Under the pieces are notes generated by a model, which was given only the letters and a program-made list of their open reading frames with translations, did no database searches and had not been told where the DNA came from. From positions 1 to 47,152 of the forward strand of contig JAHJEG010000006.1 of assembly GCA_018825665.1 (NCBI GenBank): a stretch of DNA of 47,152 nucleotides, written 5' to 3'. The position numbers were made by a program, and so were the translations under genes. Positions within the stretch are counted from its first letter, which is position 1; every line of letters starts with the position of its first letter. This DNA is from a bacterium. Lineage in GTDB: Bacteria > Campylobacterota > Campylobacteria > Campylobacterales > Sulfurimonadaceae. Shown here in pieces: positions 1 to 7,454 of the stretch.

Positions 1-5
1 TGACT

Positions 6-79
6 GGTGCCATCGCCAAGTGGTAAGGCCGCAGCCTGCAAAGCTGCTATCCCCAGTTCAAATCTGGGTGGCACCTCCA
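6..79 (+). tRNA. tRNA-Cys (GCA anticodon)
   Basis: The acceptor strands GGTGCCA (6-12) and TGGCACC (69-75) pair fully. The discriminator is T, as is standard for cysteine tRNA, and CCA is encoded (77-79). The anticodon loop carries GCA. It is followed 30 bases later by tRNA-Ser in the same direction, so the two are probably co-transcribed from a promoter left of the window. Confidence 0.95.
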
Positions 80-109
80 ATTTTATAATATTTTTTTTAC
101 TACAAACGT

Positions 110-198
110 GGATCTTTGGCAGAGTTGGTCGAACGCACCGGTCTTGAAAACCGGCGAGGGTCATACCTCCCAGGGTTCGAATCCCTGAGGGTCCACCA
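110..198 (+). tRNA. tRNA-Ser (TGA anticodon)
   Basis: The acceptor GGATCTT (110-116) pairs with AGGGTCC (188-194), including G-T wobbles. The anticodon loop is CTTGAAA and reads TGA. A long variable arm with a GAGG/CCTC stem marks the class II tRNA, and the T-arm is GGGTTCGAATCCC. CCA is encoded (196-198). The discriminator is A, where I would more often expect G in bacterial serine tRNAs. Confidence 0.95.
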
Positions 199-656
199 TT
201 CTTAAACTCCTAAAACAATTACTTTCAAAACTTTATTATACTCTTAGCAAAATTTGTACCTTTTCGGCCTTATTTGCTTATTGCGCAAGGATCAGCCTCC
301 TCCATCATTTTGCATTATATTTATTCTCACCATTTTTAGAAATCTCTTGTTGTAATCAACTCTTTGATTTTTTACTAGAACGGGGGTAAGACGAATTGAA
401 GCATTTTTCATACTATATCCTTTACTTGTAAAGTATCGAAATACTTAGGCATATAAACAAAGAAAACTGTGTGAATCCTATGGATAAAAGCAAAAAGCGT
501 TCACAAAATAACTCTCAGCGATGCCGCAAGAGGAAGATTATTTCCAAAGACTCCCTAAACAGGGTTATAACATCCATAGTCATATATTCTTTTTTTTTAG
601 TAAAACTATGGGACAATGTCCGCTTGCTAAGAAATACAAAACAATGAAGGTTAGAG
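199..656. other. gene-poor intergenic stretch
   Basis: About 460 AT-rich bases without a convincing coding region. It holds small dyads: two overlapping hairpins at 420-446, and a CCATAGT/ACTATGG pair flanking a T-run around 570-612. A minus-strand frame crossing 515-724 is open only over part of the gap and runs antisense into the next gene, so I do not call it. Confidence 0.5.
420..446. promoter_or_regulatory. two overlapping, mutually exclusive small dyads
   Basis: CTTTAC-TT-GTAAAG (420-433) and AAGTAT-CGAA-ATACTT (431-446) share bases 431-433, so only one can form at a time. They could be an operator or an attenuator-like leader for the gene at 657. The stems are only 6 bp, so chance is possible. 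Confidence 0.25.
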
Positions 657-965
657 ATGAAATCACCCGCAAAAAATGAGACAAGAAGAAAATCACCGCC
701 AAAAAGAAAGACTATCGATCCCAATCCGAAAAATGAAGTAAAAGAGATGTTTTTTAAATGGTTTAAAAAGAATAATCATGCAGGTCAGATTATGAGCAAA
801 CAGGATATTGTCACAAATATTTTGACCAAACTCGATGCGAAGCAGGATGATGCCCTCGAAGAAGCTATGAACGATCTCAAAAGTTATGGTTTTGTCGAGA
901 CAAAAGAGGATGGGCTTACACTCGTACTTACCCAAAAAGGCGCCGAGTACATTGCTCAGAGATAA
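657..965 (+). CDS. small hypothetical protein, winged-helix-like
   Basis: I do not recognise a named family for this 102-residue protein. The first 25 or so residues are rich in Lys, Arg and Pro and look disordered and nucleic-acid friendly. The rest has the rhythm of a winged helix-turn-helix: a helix pair (IVTNILTKLDA, DALEEAMNDLKSYGFV), a short beta hairpin (KEDGLTLVLT) and a closing QKGAEYI. The phrase 'LTQKGAEYI' resembles the end of the wing in MarR- or PadR-like modules. A weak Shine-Dalgarno AAGG lies shortly before the ATG. It sits alone before the hemerythrin gene. DNA binding is an inference from pattern only. Confidence 0.6.
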   Translation: MKSPAKNETRRKSPPKRKTIDPNPKNEVKEMFFKWFKKNNHAGQIMSKQDIVTNILTKLDAKQDDALEEAMNDLKSYGFVETKEDGLTLVLTQKGAEYIAQR

Positions 966-1022
966 GACTCTATTATTTTTCTTACTGTACTATAATAAAT
1001 CAATTTTTATATGAGGAAAAAG

Positions 1023-1865
1023 ATGCCTAATATATCATGGAAACCTGAGTATATGCTCAACCATCCTGTAGTGGATCGTGAACACAAAAAACTTTTTGAG
1101 ATAGCTGCAGAGGCTTTTAGACCTGTCGCTCCCGAATTAAGAAAGAAAAAGATCAGAGACACTATTATCAATCTCAATGAATATATGACAATGCATTTTG
1201 AACACGAAGAGAGTTTTATGCGCATCATAGAGTATCCTCTCATACATGAACATCAGATGATTCACCAGATCATCATTCAAAATATGAAAACGATGCTCAA
1301 CAGCCTTGCGGGTATTTCCATCAAAGAGTTTGAAAAAGACCTTGCCTTTTTTATAGAGTCTTCTCTTGTCAATCATATTTTATTTGAAGACAAAAAGATT
1401 CATAAATGGTTTGAGACAAAAGAGGGACCGCGCCATGTTATAAAATGGAGTCCTAAATACCTCACAGGACAAAAAGATATCGATGAAGAGCATCAATTTT
1501 TATTTACAATTGCCAATGAAGCTTTTTCCACTGCCGATACTCCAAATAAAAAACAAAAACTAAAAGAAACGGTGGCAAAACTTCACCATTATCTCAGGCT
1601 CAATTTTGAGCATGAGGAGTCTTTTATGCAAGAGATCGCTTATCCCGATTTTCAAACCCACAGACAAAAACATGAAAAGACTTTGGCAGAGATGGATACC
1701 TTTATCAGCAAACTCCCCTCAATGGATGCTGCAACTGCCGAGCTTGAGCTAGCAATATTCATAGAAAAATGGCTTATTTTGCACATTATCTACGAAGATA
1801 TCAAAATTCAGAAGTTTGTTGATTCCGCAGCTTCCGTGGATTTCATAAATCTGGAAGAGTTGTAG
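1023..1865 (+). CDS. tandem two-domain bacteriohemerythrin
   Basis: A 280-residue cytosolic protein made of two hemerythrin four-helix bundles, of the family that binds O2 or senses oxygen or iron at a non-heme di-iron site. Domain 1 (about 1-135) has the full ligand set: H21, H58 with E62 (HFEHE), H77 and H81 (HQMIH), H118 and D123 (HILFED). Domain 2 (about 140-280) has H157, E198, H213, H217, H254 and D259, but N194 replaces the ligand corresponding to H58. I chose the ATG at 1023 over the in-frame ATG at 1011 because GAGGA at 1013-1017 makes a well-placed ribosome site for it, and the mature protein then starts MPNISW, as family members do. Single-domain forms are about 130 residues, so this is a duplication. 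Confidence 0.9.
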   Translation: MPNISWKPEYMLNHPVVDREHKKLFEIAAEAFRPVAPELRKKKIRDTIINLNEYMTMHFEHEESFMRIIEYPLIHEHQMIHQIIIQNMKTMLNSLAGISIKEFEKDLAFFIESSLVNHILFEDKKIHKWFETKEGPRHVIKWSPKYLTGQKDIDEEHQFLFTIANEAFSTADTPNKKQKLKETVAKLHHYLRLNFEHEESFMQEIAYPDFQTHRQKHEKTLAEMDTFISKLPSMDAATAELELAIFIEKWLILHIIYEDIKIQKFVDSAASVDFINLEEL

Positions 1866-1976
1866 AAAAAGCATCCTCTCCTCTCTTGGATTTTAAGTCC
1901 TTCGGCTTTTCAAAATTATAAAAAAAAGAAACTTTACACTATAATTGAAAACTTAAAATTTTGTGTCAGGAAAGAA

Positions 1977-2633
1977 ATGATGAACTCTATAACAATGCTA
2001 TTGGCTGCTTCTATGCTGAGCGTAGGCGTATACGCCTCGGATGTGCTTCAAAAAACTGCTGTTGAAAGTGAATTCCCCTATATACAGCCTGTTGCCGTCG
2101 AAGAAGCACCTGCGGCCGCCAATGCAGAAGCAGGCAGAGCCAATAAAGATTCAGCTCCCCAGACGAACGAAAAGGCCAAGAGCATCGAATATACCCCTCC
2201 CATAGAAAAAGACGAGGATGGAGACGGGGTCGTCGATTCAATGGACCTGTGCCCAAATACGCAAGCGGAATTCACGGTAGACGGCTATGGCTGCCCGCAA
2301 ACCGTAACACTCAAGGTCCACTTTGCCTCGGGGGAGTACGCTGTCAATGACACCCTGATAGGGCATCTCAAATCCTTTGCCCTCTTTCTCAAAGAAAATA
2401 AAGAGTACCAGATCGTCATATACGGCCATACCGATACTCTCGGTGACTCCTACCAAAACAAAATACTTTCACAAAATCGCGCGAATTCCGTAAAAGAAGC
2501 CTTGATTCGATACGGGATAAAAGATACCAGAATAACTTCTGTAGGCAGAGGCGATGCGGACCCTATAGCCGACAACTCCACACAAGAGGGGCGTATGAAA
2601 AACCGCCGTATTGAAGTGGAGCTCATCAAATAG
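1977..2633 (+). CDS. OmpA-family outer-membrane/peptidoglycan-anchor protein
   Basis: The 218-residue protein starts with a signal peptide (MNSITMLLAASMLSVGVYAS). An Ala/Glu-rich low-complexity linker (about 25-75) follows, then one thrombospondin type-3 calcium repeat (DEDGDGVVDSMDLCPNT, about 78-95) and a C-terminal OmpA domain with the peptidoglycan-binding signature (HTDTLGD, NRANSVKEAL, GRGDADPI, NRRIEV). It has no N-terminal beta barrel, so it is a periplasmic or surface wall-anchoring protein rather than a porin. AGGAAAG at 1968-1974 serves ATG 1977 or 1980. It is convergent with panE, with 26 bases between. Confidence 0.88.
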   Translation: MMNSITMLLAASMLSVGVYASDVLQKTAVESEFPYIQPVAVEEAPAAANAEAGRANKDSAPQTNEKAKSIEYTPPIEKDEDGDGVVDSMDLCPNTQAEFTVDGYGCPQTVTLKVHFASGEYAVNDTLIGHLKSFALFLKENKEYQIVIYGHTDTLGDSYQNKILSQNRANSVKEALIRYGIKDTRITSVGRGDADPIADNSTQEGRMKNRRIEVELIK

Positions 2634-2659
2634 CAGGCACTCAAAATATAGACGCTTTG

Positions 2660-3547
2660 CTAGTATCTGTGCTTTTTTAAAAGTTCTCCGTACATTTTTT
2701 GCATGAGAGGAACTTGCACATTTTCTTTTTTTGCTTCTTTGAGGATATATCCGCTGAGTGTTTCAAGCTCGTCACGCTTTTTGTTTGTAAAGTCAAGATG
2801 CATAGAAGTGGAAGAATCATAAGGCACTTTAGCAGCTGTCTCAAGTGACTTTTGCACCTCATCAAAAAGCTCTATTGCCTTTGTTTTTGCGACTTCTGCT
2901 ATCTCGTTTAAAACACCCTCGGCCTCGGCAAAATGATGTTCATACACATACCCTATACTTTTGTCATAATAGGTAGTAAGTGTCGCAAAAGCGGAAATAA
3001 ATATATACTTTTTCCAAAGGGCAGTTTTGATATCCTCAGGTGTTTTACTGCGAAGGTCCGCTTTCTCAAACACCTCTTTTAAAATCCTAGCAGCTTTTGT
3101 TTCCCCGCCAAAGACGGCCGCAAACACCCTCCCTTTTTTTCTGATGACACCGGGTTCTTGAAGGTGTGAAAGTATATAGATACACCCGTCTAAAACGCTT
3201 GCATTGCTGAGTGATCTTAGTGTATCCCCGTGATTGACCCCGTTTGAAAAACTCACAAGGATGCTGTTTGAGTTTATATTTTCTGATATCGCCTCATAGG
3301 AGTCTTTTAAATCATAGCTTTTGACACAAAACAATACTATGTCAAAATGCCCCTCTGCCTCATTAAGCTCTTTGACTCTCAGGTCTGCATTCCATGATGT
3401 ATCATCCTCTACAATACGCAGCCCATCCTCTTTTATTTTTGCCAGATGCCGCCCTCTTGCAAACCCGATCACTTCCTCTGGTGTTTTCGTCAAACACGCG
3501 GCCAAATATCCGCCCACACCGCCAAGACCCACTACTGCTATTCTCAT
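2660..3547 (-). CDS. panE: 2-dehydropantoate 2-reductase (ketopantoate reductase)
   Basis: NADPH-dependent reduction of ketopantoate to pantoate in the pantothenate/CoA pathway; cytosolic. The 295-residue protein opens with the Rossmann motif VVGLGGVGGYLAA. It then has 'LFCVKSYDL' and 'FSNGVNHGD', typical of ApbA/PanE. The C-terminal helical domain carries the catalytic-lysine region ('ALWKKYIFISAFATLTT') and ends with the 'DSSTSMHLDF..KKRDELETLSGYI' segment that binds substrate in the family. AAGGAT precedes the ATG. It is transcribed divergently from the methyltransferase at 3602 from a shared palindromic promoter. Paralogues acting on other 2-keto acids exist, so the exact substrate is inferred. 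Confidence 0.85.
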   Translation of the reverse strand: MRIAVVGLGGVGGYLAACLTKTPEEVIGFARGRHLAKIKEDGLRIVEDDTSWNADLRVKELNEAEGHFDIVLFCVKSYDLKDSYEAISENINSNSILVSFSNGVNHGDTLRSLSNASVLDGCIYILSHLQEPGVIRKKGRVFAAVFGGETKAARILKEVFEKADLRSKTPEDIKTALWKKYIFISAFATLTTYYDKSIGYVYEHHFAEAEGVLNEIAEVAKTKAIELFDEVQKSLETAAKVPYDSSTSMHLDFTNKKRDELETLSGYILKEAKKENVQVPLMQKMYGELLKKHRY

Positions 3548-3568
3548 TTTAAATCCTTAAGCAAAGAA

Positions 3569-3582
3569 GTATTATATAATAC
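3569..3582. promoter_or_regulatory. palindromic bidirectional -10 element (panE / methyltransferase)
   Basis: GTATTATATAATAC is a perfect 14-base palindrome. It contains TATAAT on the plus strand (3575-3580) and on the minus strand (3571-3576). Predicted starts near 3587 (+) and 3564 (-) give leaders of about 15-17 bases for both flanking genes, each with its own Shine-Dalgarno. Confidence 0.55.
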
Positions 3583-3601
3583 GCTTTTATAAAGGACGCT
3601 C

Positions 3602-4192
3602 ATGCCGCGTATTGACAGCGAAAAATTTTATACCTCAGCAATAAAAGTACACGGTACCACCGCAAAAGGGGTCAACTGGTACTCCAAAGAATCCCAGGAA
3701 CTTAGATTTGATATTATTTTAGAGATGCTTCCCCATGATTTGAGCGCTCTTAGCATAGCAGACGCGGGATGCGGTTTTGGAGATTTTTATACCTATATGT
3801 GTAAAAAAAAGAAAAAACCAAAAAAATATATCGGGCTGGATTCCCTTGCAGATATGTATTGCATAGCTTCAGAACAAACCGGCTGCGAGATCATCCTGGC
3901 CGATATCTGCAAAGAGCAGCTTCCACATGCCGACTTTTATGTCTGCAGCGGAGCTATGAATGTATTAAACGAATTTGAGACGCATCTTTTTATACGCAAC
4001 TGTTTTGCGGCATGTGGAATCGGCTTTGTGTTTAACATACTTCACGGGGACAAGGATTCTGAGACTTATAATTATATTTCCACATGCCGGATTGAAGAGA
4101 TGGCAAAAGAGTTAAACGTCTCTCATGTACAGCTGAGAAAAGATTATCTCGAAGATGATATTACGGTTGCATTTTTAAAAAAGGATATCTGA
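3602..4192 (+). CDS. class I SAM-dependent methyltransferase
   Basis: A 196-residue cytosolic methyltransferase of unknown substrate. Motif I is IADAGCGFGDFYTY (about 57-70), the acidic ribose-binding residue is in YIGLDSL, and the motif II/III area is ADICKEQLPHADFYVCSG. The protein is short, with no extra substrate domain. AAAGGA lies just before the ATG. Its stop overlaps the start of asnB (TGATG), so the two are translationally coupled, which suggests a joint role that I cannot name. Three exact copies of the GGCATGTGGAA word fall inside this small gene. Confidence 0.8.
   Translation: MPRIDSEKFYTSAIKVHGTTAKGVNWYSKESQELRFDIILEMLPHDLSALSIADAGCGFGDFYTYMCKKKKKPKKYIGLDSLADMYCIASEQTGCEIILADICKEQLPHADFYVCSGAMNVLNEFETHLFIRNCFAACGIGFVFNILHGDKDSETYNYISTCRIEEMAKELNVSHVQLRKDYLEDDITVAFLKKDI
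3921..3931 (-). repeat. GGCATGTGGAA word, copy 1
   Basis: Exact match on the minus strand within the methyltransferase gene; read there as Leu-Pro-His-Ala. Confidence 0.8.
4009..4019 (+). repeat. GGCATGTGGAA word, copy 2
   Basis: Exact match on the plus strand in the same gene, encoding Ala-Ala-Cys-Gly, a different peptide from copy 1. Confidence 0.8.
4078..4088 (-). repeat. GGCATGTGGAA word, copy 3
   Basis: Exact match on the minus strand, in a third reading context (Ser-Thr-Cys-Arg). It lies 58 bases after copy 2, in inverted orientation to it. Confidence 0.8.
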
Positions 4193-5994
4193 TGTGCGCA
4201 GTTTTTGGAATTTTAGGGGAATACGATGAAGCCAGAGCCAAGCATGCTCTCTCGCTTCTCACACACAGAGGGCCCGATTACTGCGGTATCACACAAAGAA
4301 CAAAGCTTTTTTTTGCCCATCAGAGACTGAGCATACTCGACACGCACGAACGCGCACACCAGCCTCTGCGACATAAAGATATCCTTCTTTCTTTCAACGG
4401 AGAGATATACAATTTTAAAGAGCTAAAAGATGCGCTCGATTTTGATTTCAAAACACAAAGCGACAGCGAGGTCATCATCGCCGCCTATCTAAAGTGGGGT
4501 GTGGATTTTGTTCATCACCTCAGAGGGATGTTTGCCATTGCCCTCCTTGACAAAGAGACGCTCTATCTCTTTCGCGACAGGCTTGGGAAAAAACCTCTTT
4601 TTTATATGCACACTCAAAACACTTTGTATTTCAGTTCCGAGATAAAAGGGCTTACCCCCTTTTTAGACAAACATACCCTTAATGATGACGCGCTTATGAG
4701 TTATCTCTCTTTTTTGGCCCCTACTCCGCCTCATACCTTTTTCAAGGGGATACACAAGCTGGCATGTGGAGAATTTCTGGTTTATAAGAATAATCAGACC
4801 GAGGTAAAAAAATATTTTGACCTGCTCGATACCCCACCAAACATCATCACCTCCAGAGATGAGGCGGTATCCATGCTTGAAGGGCTGCTTGAAGAGTCTA
4901 TAAATCTGCGCCTTAACTCCGATGTGCCTATGGCTTCTTTACTCTCGGGAGGGATAGACAGCGCTTCTTTGAACTACTATGCTAAAAAACAGGGGATAGA
5001 CCTGCACACGTATACTCTGGGCTACAAAGAGTTTGCAAAATACGATGAAAGGGCAAATGCAAAGGAGAGTGCGGAATTTTTGGGAGTTAAGAATACGGAA
5101 GTTGAGATTTCACAGGATGATTTTATCGCGGCATGTGGAAATGTTCTGGAAACTCTTGATGAGCCCCTTAACGATCCGGCAGCCATCCCTTTGTATCTGC
5201 TTTTTGAGAGAATAAAACAAGACGGTTATAAAGTGGTGCTAAGCGGAGAGGGAAGCGATGAGCTGTTTTTGGGCTACAGACAGTACTTTGAATATCTCGA
5301 CATTGAAAAAGCATCCTCACTGGCGCACAAAAACTGGCTGAAAAAATATTTCCGTTCCAACTTTTCCATGAACAGGGAGTGGGAATGGTATAAACGAATC
5401 TTTGATGAAACACTGCTTTTTAGAACATCGGGCGACAAATTTACCGACCTTCAAAAAAACAATCTTATGAGAAGAAATGTAAAAGACAATGAATCCCTGA
5501 AGTACCTAAAACCCTACAGAGACGCTTTTGAGGCTTCTGCGCACAGGGATGAGAGTATCTGGTACAGCTATATTGACCTGAACATCTTTCAGGCAGAGCA
5601 TTTTCTCACAAAACTCGACCGTGTCAGCATGGCGCACTCCATCGAATCGCGCACCCCTTTTTTAGACCATAAGCTGGCATGTGGAATCTTCAGCATCTCT
5701 CCAAAACTCCGTTACGAAGATGGGACTACAAAGTCGCTCTTAAAAGAGATAATGAAGCCAAAACTTGATGAGAGGATTTTAAAGCGCAAGAAAAAAGGTT
5801 TTTCCAATCCCTATATGGAATACCTTATAAAAAGCGGAAAAATCAGCCTTATAAAAGAGGTGAATGAGCAAACGGGGATGTTTAAACAAAAAGAACTTGA
5901 TGCGTACATAAATACCGCTTCCAAGGGAAGTTTCAAGCAACATCTCTGGGGTCTGTATGTTTTATCCGTCTGGATCAAGAAGCATATGCTCTAA
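4192..5994 (+). CDS. asnB: asparagine synthase (glutamine-hydrolysing)
   Basis: ATP-dependent conversion of aspartate to asparagine using glutamine ammonia; cytosolic. The 600-residue protein has the family's full length. The N-terminal glutaminase domain starts MCAVFGILG, so Cys2 becomes the nucleophile after Met removal, followed by the LLTHRGPD segment. The C-terminal synthetase domain has the pyrophosphate loop SGGIDSAS (about residue 253) and the conserved SGEGSDELFLGY and LDRVSMAHSIESRTPFLD. The start overlaps the methyltransferase stop by one base, with AAGGAT six bases upstream. In other genomes some AsnB homologues amidate cell-wall or natural-product carboxylates, and the methyltransferase partner leaves that possible here. 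Confidence 0.9.
   Translation: MCAVFGILGEYDEARAKHALSLLTHRGPDYCGITQRTKLFFAHQRLSILDTHERAHQPLRHKDILLSFNGEIYNFKELKDALDFDFKTQSDSEVIIAAYLKWGVDFVHHLRGMFAIALLDKETLYLFRDRLGKKPLFYMHTQNTLYFSSEIKGLTPFLDKHTLNDDALMSYLSFLAPTPPHTFFKGIHKLACGEFLVYKNNQTEVKKYFDLLDTPPNIITSRDEAVSMLEGLLEESINLRLNSDVPMASLLSGGIDSASLNYYAKKQGIDLHTYTLGYKEFAKYDERANAKESAEFLGVKNTEVEISQDDFIAACGNVLETLDEPLNDPAAIPLYLLFERIKQDGYKVVLSGEGSDELFLGYRQYFEYLDIEKASSLAHKNWLKKYFRSNFSMNREWEWYKRIFDETLLFRTSGDKFTDLQKNNLMRRNVKDNESLKYLKPYRDAFEASAHRDESIWYSYIDLNIFQAEHFLTKLDRVSMAHSIESRTPFLDHKLACGIFSISPKLRYEDGTTKSLLKEIMKPKLDERILKRKKKGFSNPYMEYLIKSGKISLIKEVNEQTGMFKQKELDAYINTASKGSFKQHLWGLYVLSVWIKKHML
4761..4770 (+). repeat. near-copy of the GGCATGTGGAA word
   Basis: Ten of eleven bases match; the last A is G. 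It lies in asnB, encoding Leu-Ala-Cys-Gly. Confidence 0.5.
5130..5140 (+). repeat. GGCATGTGGAA word, copy 4
   Basis: Exact plus-strand match in asnB (Ala-Ala-Cys-Gly-Asn). Confidence 0.8.
5676..5686 (+). repeat. GGCATGTGGAA word, copy 5
   Basis: Exact plus-strand match in asnB (Leu-Ala-Cys-Gly-Ile), the last of a dense group beginning at 3921. Confidence 0.8.
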
Positions 5995-6041
5995 GCTAAA
6001 ATTTTATACAATATTTTAAAATAAATAGGTATTTATGATGG

Positions 6042-6047
6042 TATAAT
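6042..6047 (+). promoter_or_regulatory. candidate -10 box of the plus-strand ATP-grasp operon
   Basis: TATAAT with an AT-rich upstream tract typical of Campylobacterota sigma-70 promoters, which often lack a clear -35. The predicted start near 6054 gives a leader of about 36 bases before the TTG start at 6090. Confidence 0.55.
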
Positions 6048-6089
6048 GGGCACATAGACTAATTTTATATAATAAAGCGGAGGTGTTAA

Positions 6090-7451
6090 TTGTTAGAAAA
6101 ACTTACTGGTCCTCATGAGAAATTTTGGGAAATTTTCTCTAAACAAGACATAAAAAAAATTGATGAATTTCAGACATATATGGATAAATTTGCCGTTAAC
6201 TTCAACCTTTATAAAGACGGTAACTTTATAGAGAGGTCTCTGCCTTTTGACGTAGTGCCCCGTATCATCTCAAAAAAAGAGTTTGCAAAAATAGACAAAG
6301 GTCTTCAGCAGAGGGTAACTGCCTTGAATATGTTTTTGGAAGACTTGTATACCGATGCGAAGATTATAAAAGAGGGGATTGTCCCTGAAGAGTTTGTGCA
6401 TCAGGCAAAGGGCTACCTTGAAGAGTTCAAGGGGTTTTCACCTTCTAAAAAGATCAGAACCCATATAAACGGCATCGACCTCGTTAAAGATACCGTAAAT
6501 GATGAATGGGTTATTCTAGAAGACAATCTAAGAGTTCCTAGCGGTTCGAGTTATCCCTTGTCCATCAGAGACACATACAGAAAAATTTACCCTGATTTTT
6601 TTGAAAGTATGAAAATAGAGCCTATCAAGCAGTATCCTAAGTATATTTCAGATGCAATGAACTATGTAAACTGCGGAGGGATAAACGTAGTGCTTACTCC
6701 GGGCCGATTTAACTCTGCATACTACGAGCACAGCTACCTTGCCGAAAAAATCGGTGCGGAGCTTGTTCGTGCAAACGAACTGACTGTTGTTGATAAAAAA
6801 CTCTATTTTAAAAACTATAACGGAAAACTTATACGCGTTGGTGCTGTTTACAGAAGACTTGATGATGATTTCTTGGATCCCGCTTTTTTCAATCCTGAGA
6901 GTCTTATCGGTGTTCCGGGAATCGTCGAAGCCTATCTGAGCGGAAACGTAGCAATTATGAACGGCATCGGTAACGGTGTGGCGGATGATAAAGGTATCTA
7001 CTACTTTGTTCCTAAAATGATACAGTACTATCTTGGCGAAGATCCGATTCTGCAAAATGCTCCTACCTATCTGCCGTATTTCAAAGAAGATATGGAGTAT
7101 GTCTTTAACAACATGGAAAAACTGGTTATCAAAGACGTTGCAGAAGCAGGCGGCTACGGAGTTTTATTCGGTCACACTATGACAGCTCTGCAGATAGAAG
7201 ACTTAAAACTGATTATCAAAGCAGATCCAAGAAGATTTATTGCTCAGGAGCTGATAGAGTTTTATGATGAAAAATGCTATATCAACGGGGAACTGGTAGA
7301 CAGAAAGGCTGACTTTAGAGCCTACGTTGTTATGGGCGAAGATGTAAAAGTGTGGAATTGCGGACTCACAAGATACGCACTCGAAGCTGGAAACTATTTG
7401 GTCAACTCCTCCCAGGGCGGCGGATTTAAAGATACTTGGATTACGGAGTAA
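6090..7451 (+). CDS. stand-alone circularly permuted ATP-grasp protein (DUF404/DUF407)
   Basis: Predicted ATP-dependent carboxylate-amine ligase of the circularly permuted ATP-grasp type, thought to join an amino acid or peptide to a carboxylate; product unknown. 453 residues, cytosolic. Visible signatures are SLPFDVVPRIISKKEF (about 50-65), GLQQRVTALNMFLEDLY (about 71-87), ILEDNLRVPSGSSYP (about 145-160), the glycine-rich loop DVAEAGGYGVLFGH (about 349-362), FRAYVV and the closing SSQGGGFKDTWI. The start is TTG 6090, with GGAGG at 6079-6083 six bases before it; no competing ATG is placed as well. It is first in a four-gene operon, three bases before the alpha-E gene. The glycine loop is intact, unlike in the fused paralogue at 11001. 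Confidence 0.88.
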   Translation: MLEKLTGPHEKFWEIFSKQDIKKIDEFQTYMDKFAVNFNLYKDGNFIERSLPFDVVPRIISKKEFAKIDKGLQQRVTALNMFLEDLYTDAKIIKEGIVPEEFVHQAKGYLEEFKGFSPSKKIRTHINGIDLVKDTVNDEWVILEDNLRVPSGSSYPLSIRDTYRKIYPDFFESMKIEPIKQYPKYISDAMNYVNCGGINVVLTPGRFNSAYYEHSYLAEKIGAELVRANELTVVDKKLYFKNYNGKLIRVGAVYRRLDDDFLDPAFFNPESLIGVPGIVEAYLSGNVAIMNGIGNGVADDKGIYYFVPKMIQYYLGEDPILQNAPTYLPYFKEDMEYVFNNMEKLVIKDVAEAGGYGVLFGHTMTALQIEDLKLIIKADPRRFIAQELIEFYDEKCYINGELVDRKADFRAYVVMGEDVKVWNCGLTRYALEAGNYLVNSSQGGGFKDTWITE

Positions 7452-7454
7452 ACT

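Noticed and set aside
1-660. tRNA pair as an integration site for a mobile element
   Set aside because: No integrase, no partial tRNA duplication and no direct repeat seen; the following genes are ordinary chromosomal types.
515-724. Minus-strand open frame (69 codons) in the post-tRNA gap
   Set aside because: It runs antisense into the gene at 657, lacks a ribosome site, and its product has no recognisable pattern beyond hydrophobicity from T/A-rich DNA.
3921-5686. Explaining the repeated word by conserved Ala-Cys-Gly or Pro-His-Ala peptides
   Set aside because: Copies occur in different frames and strands, and one exact copy plus an inverted pair are intergenic. The copy at 31494 alone may be explained by its conserved protein motif.
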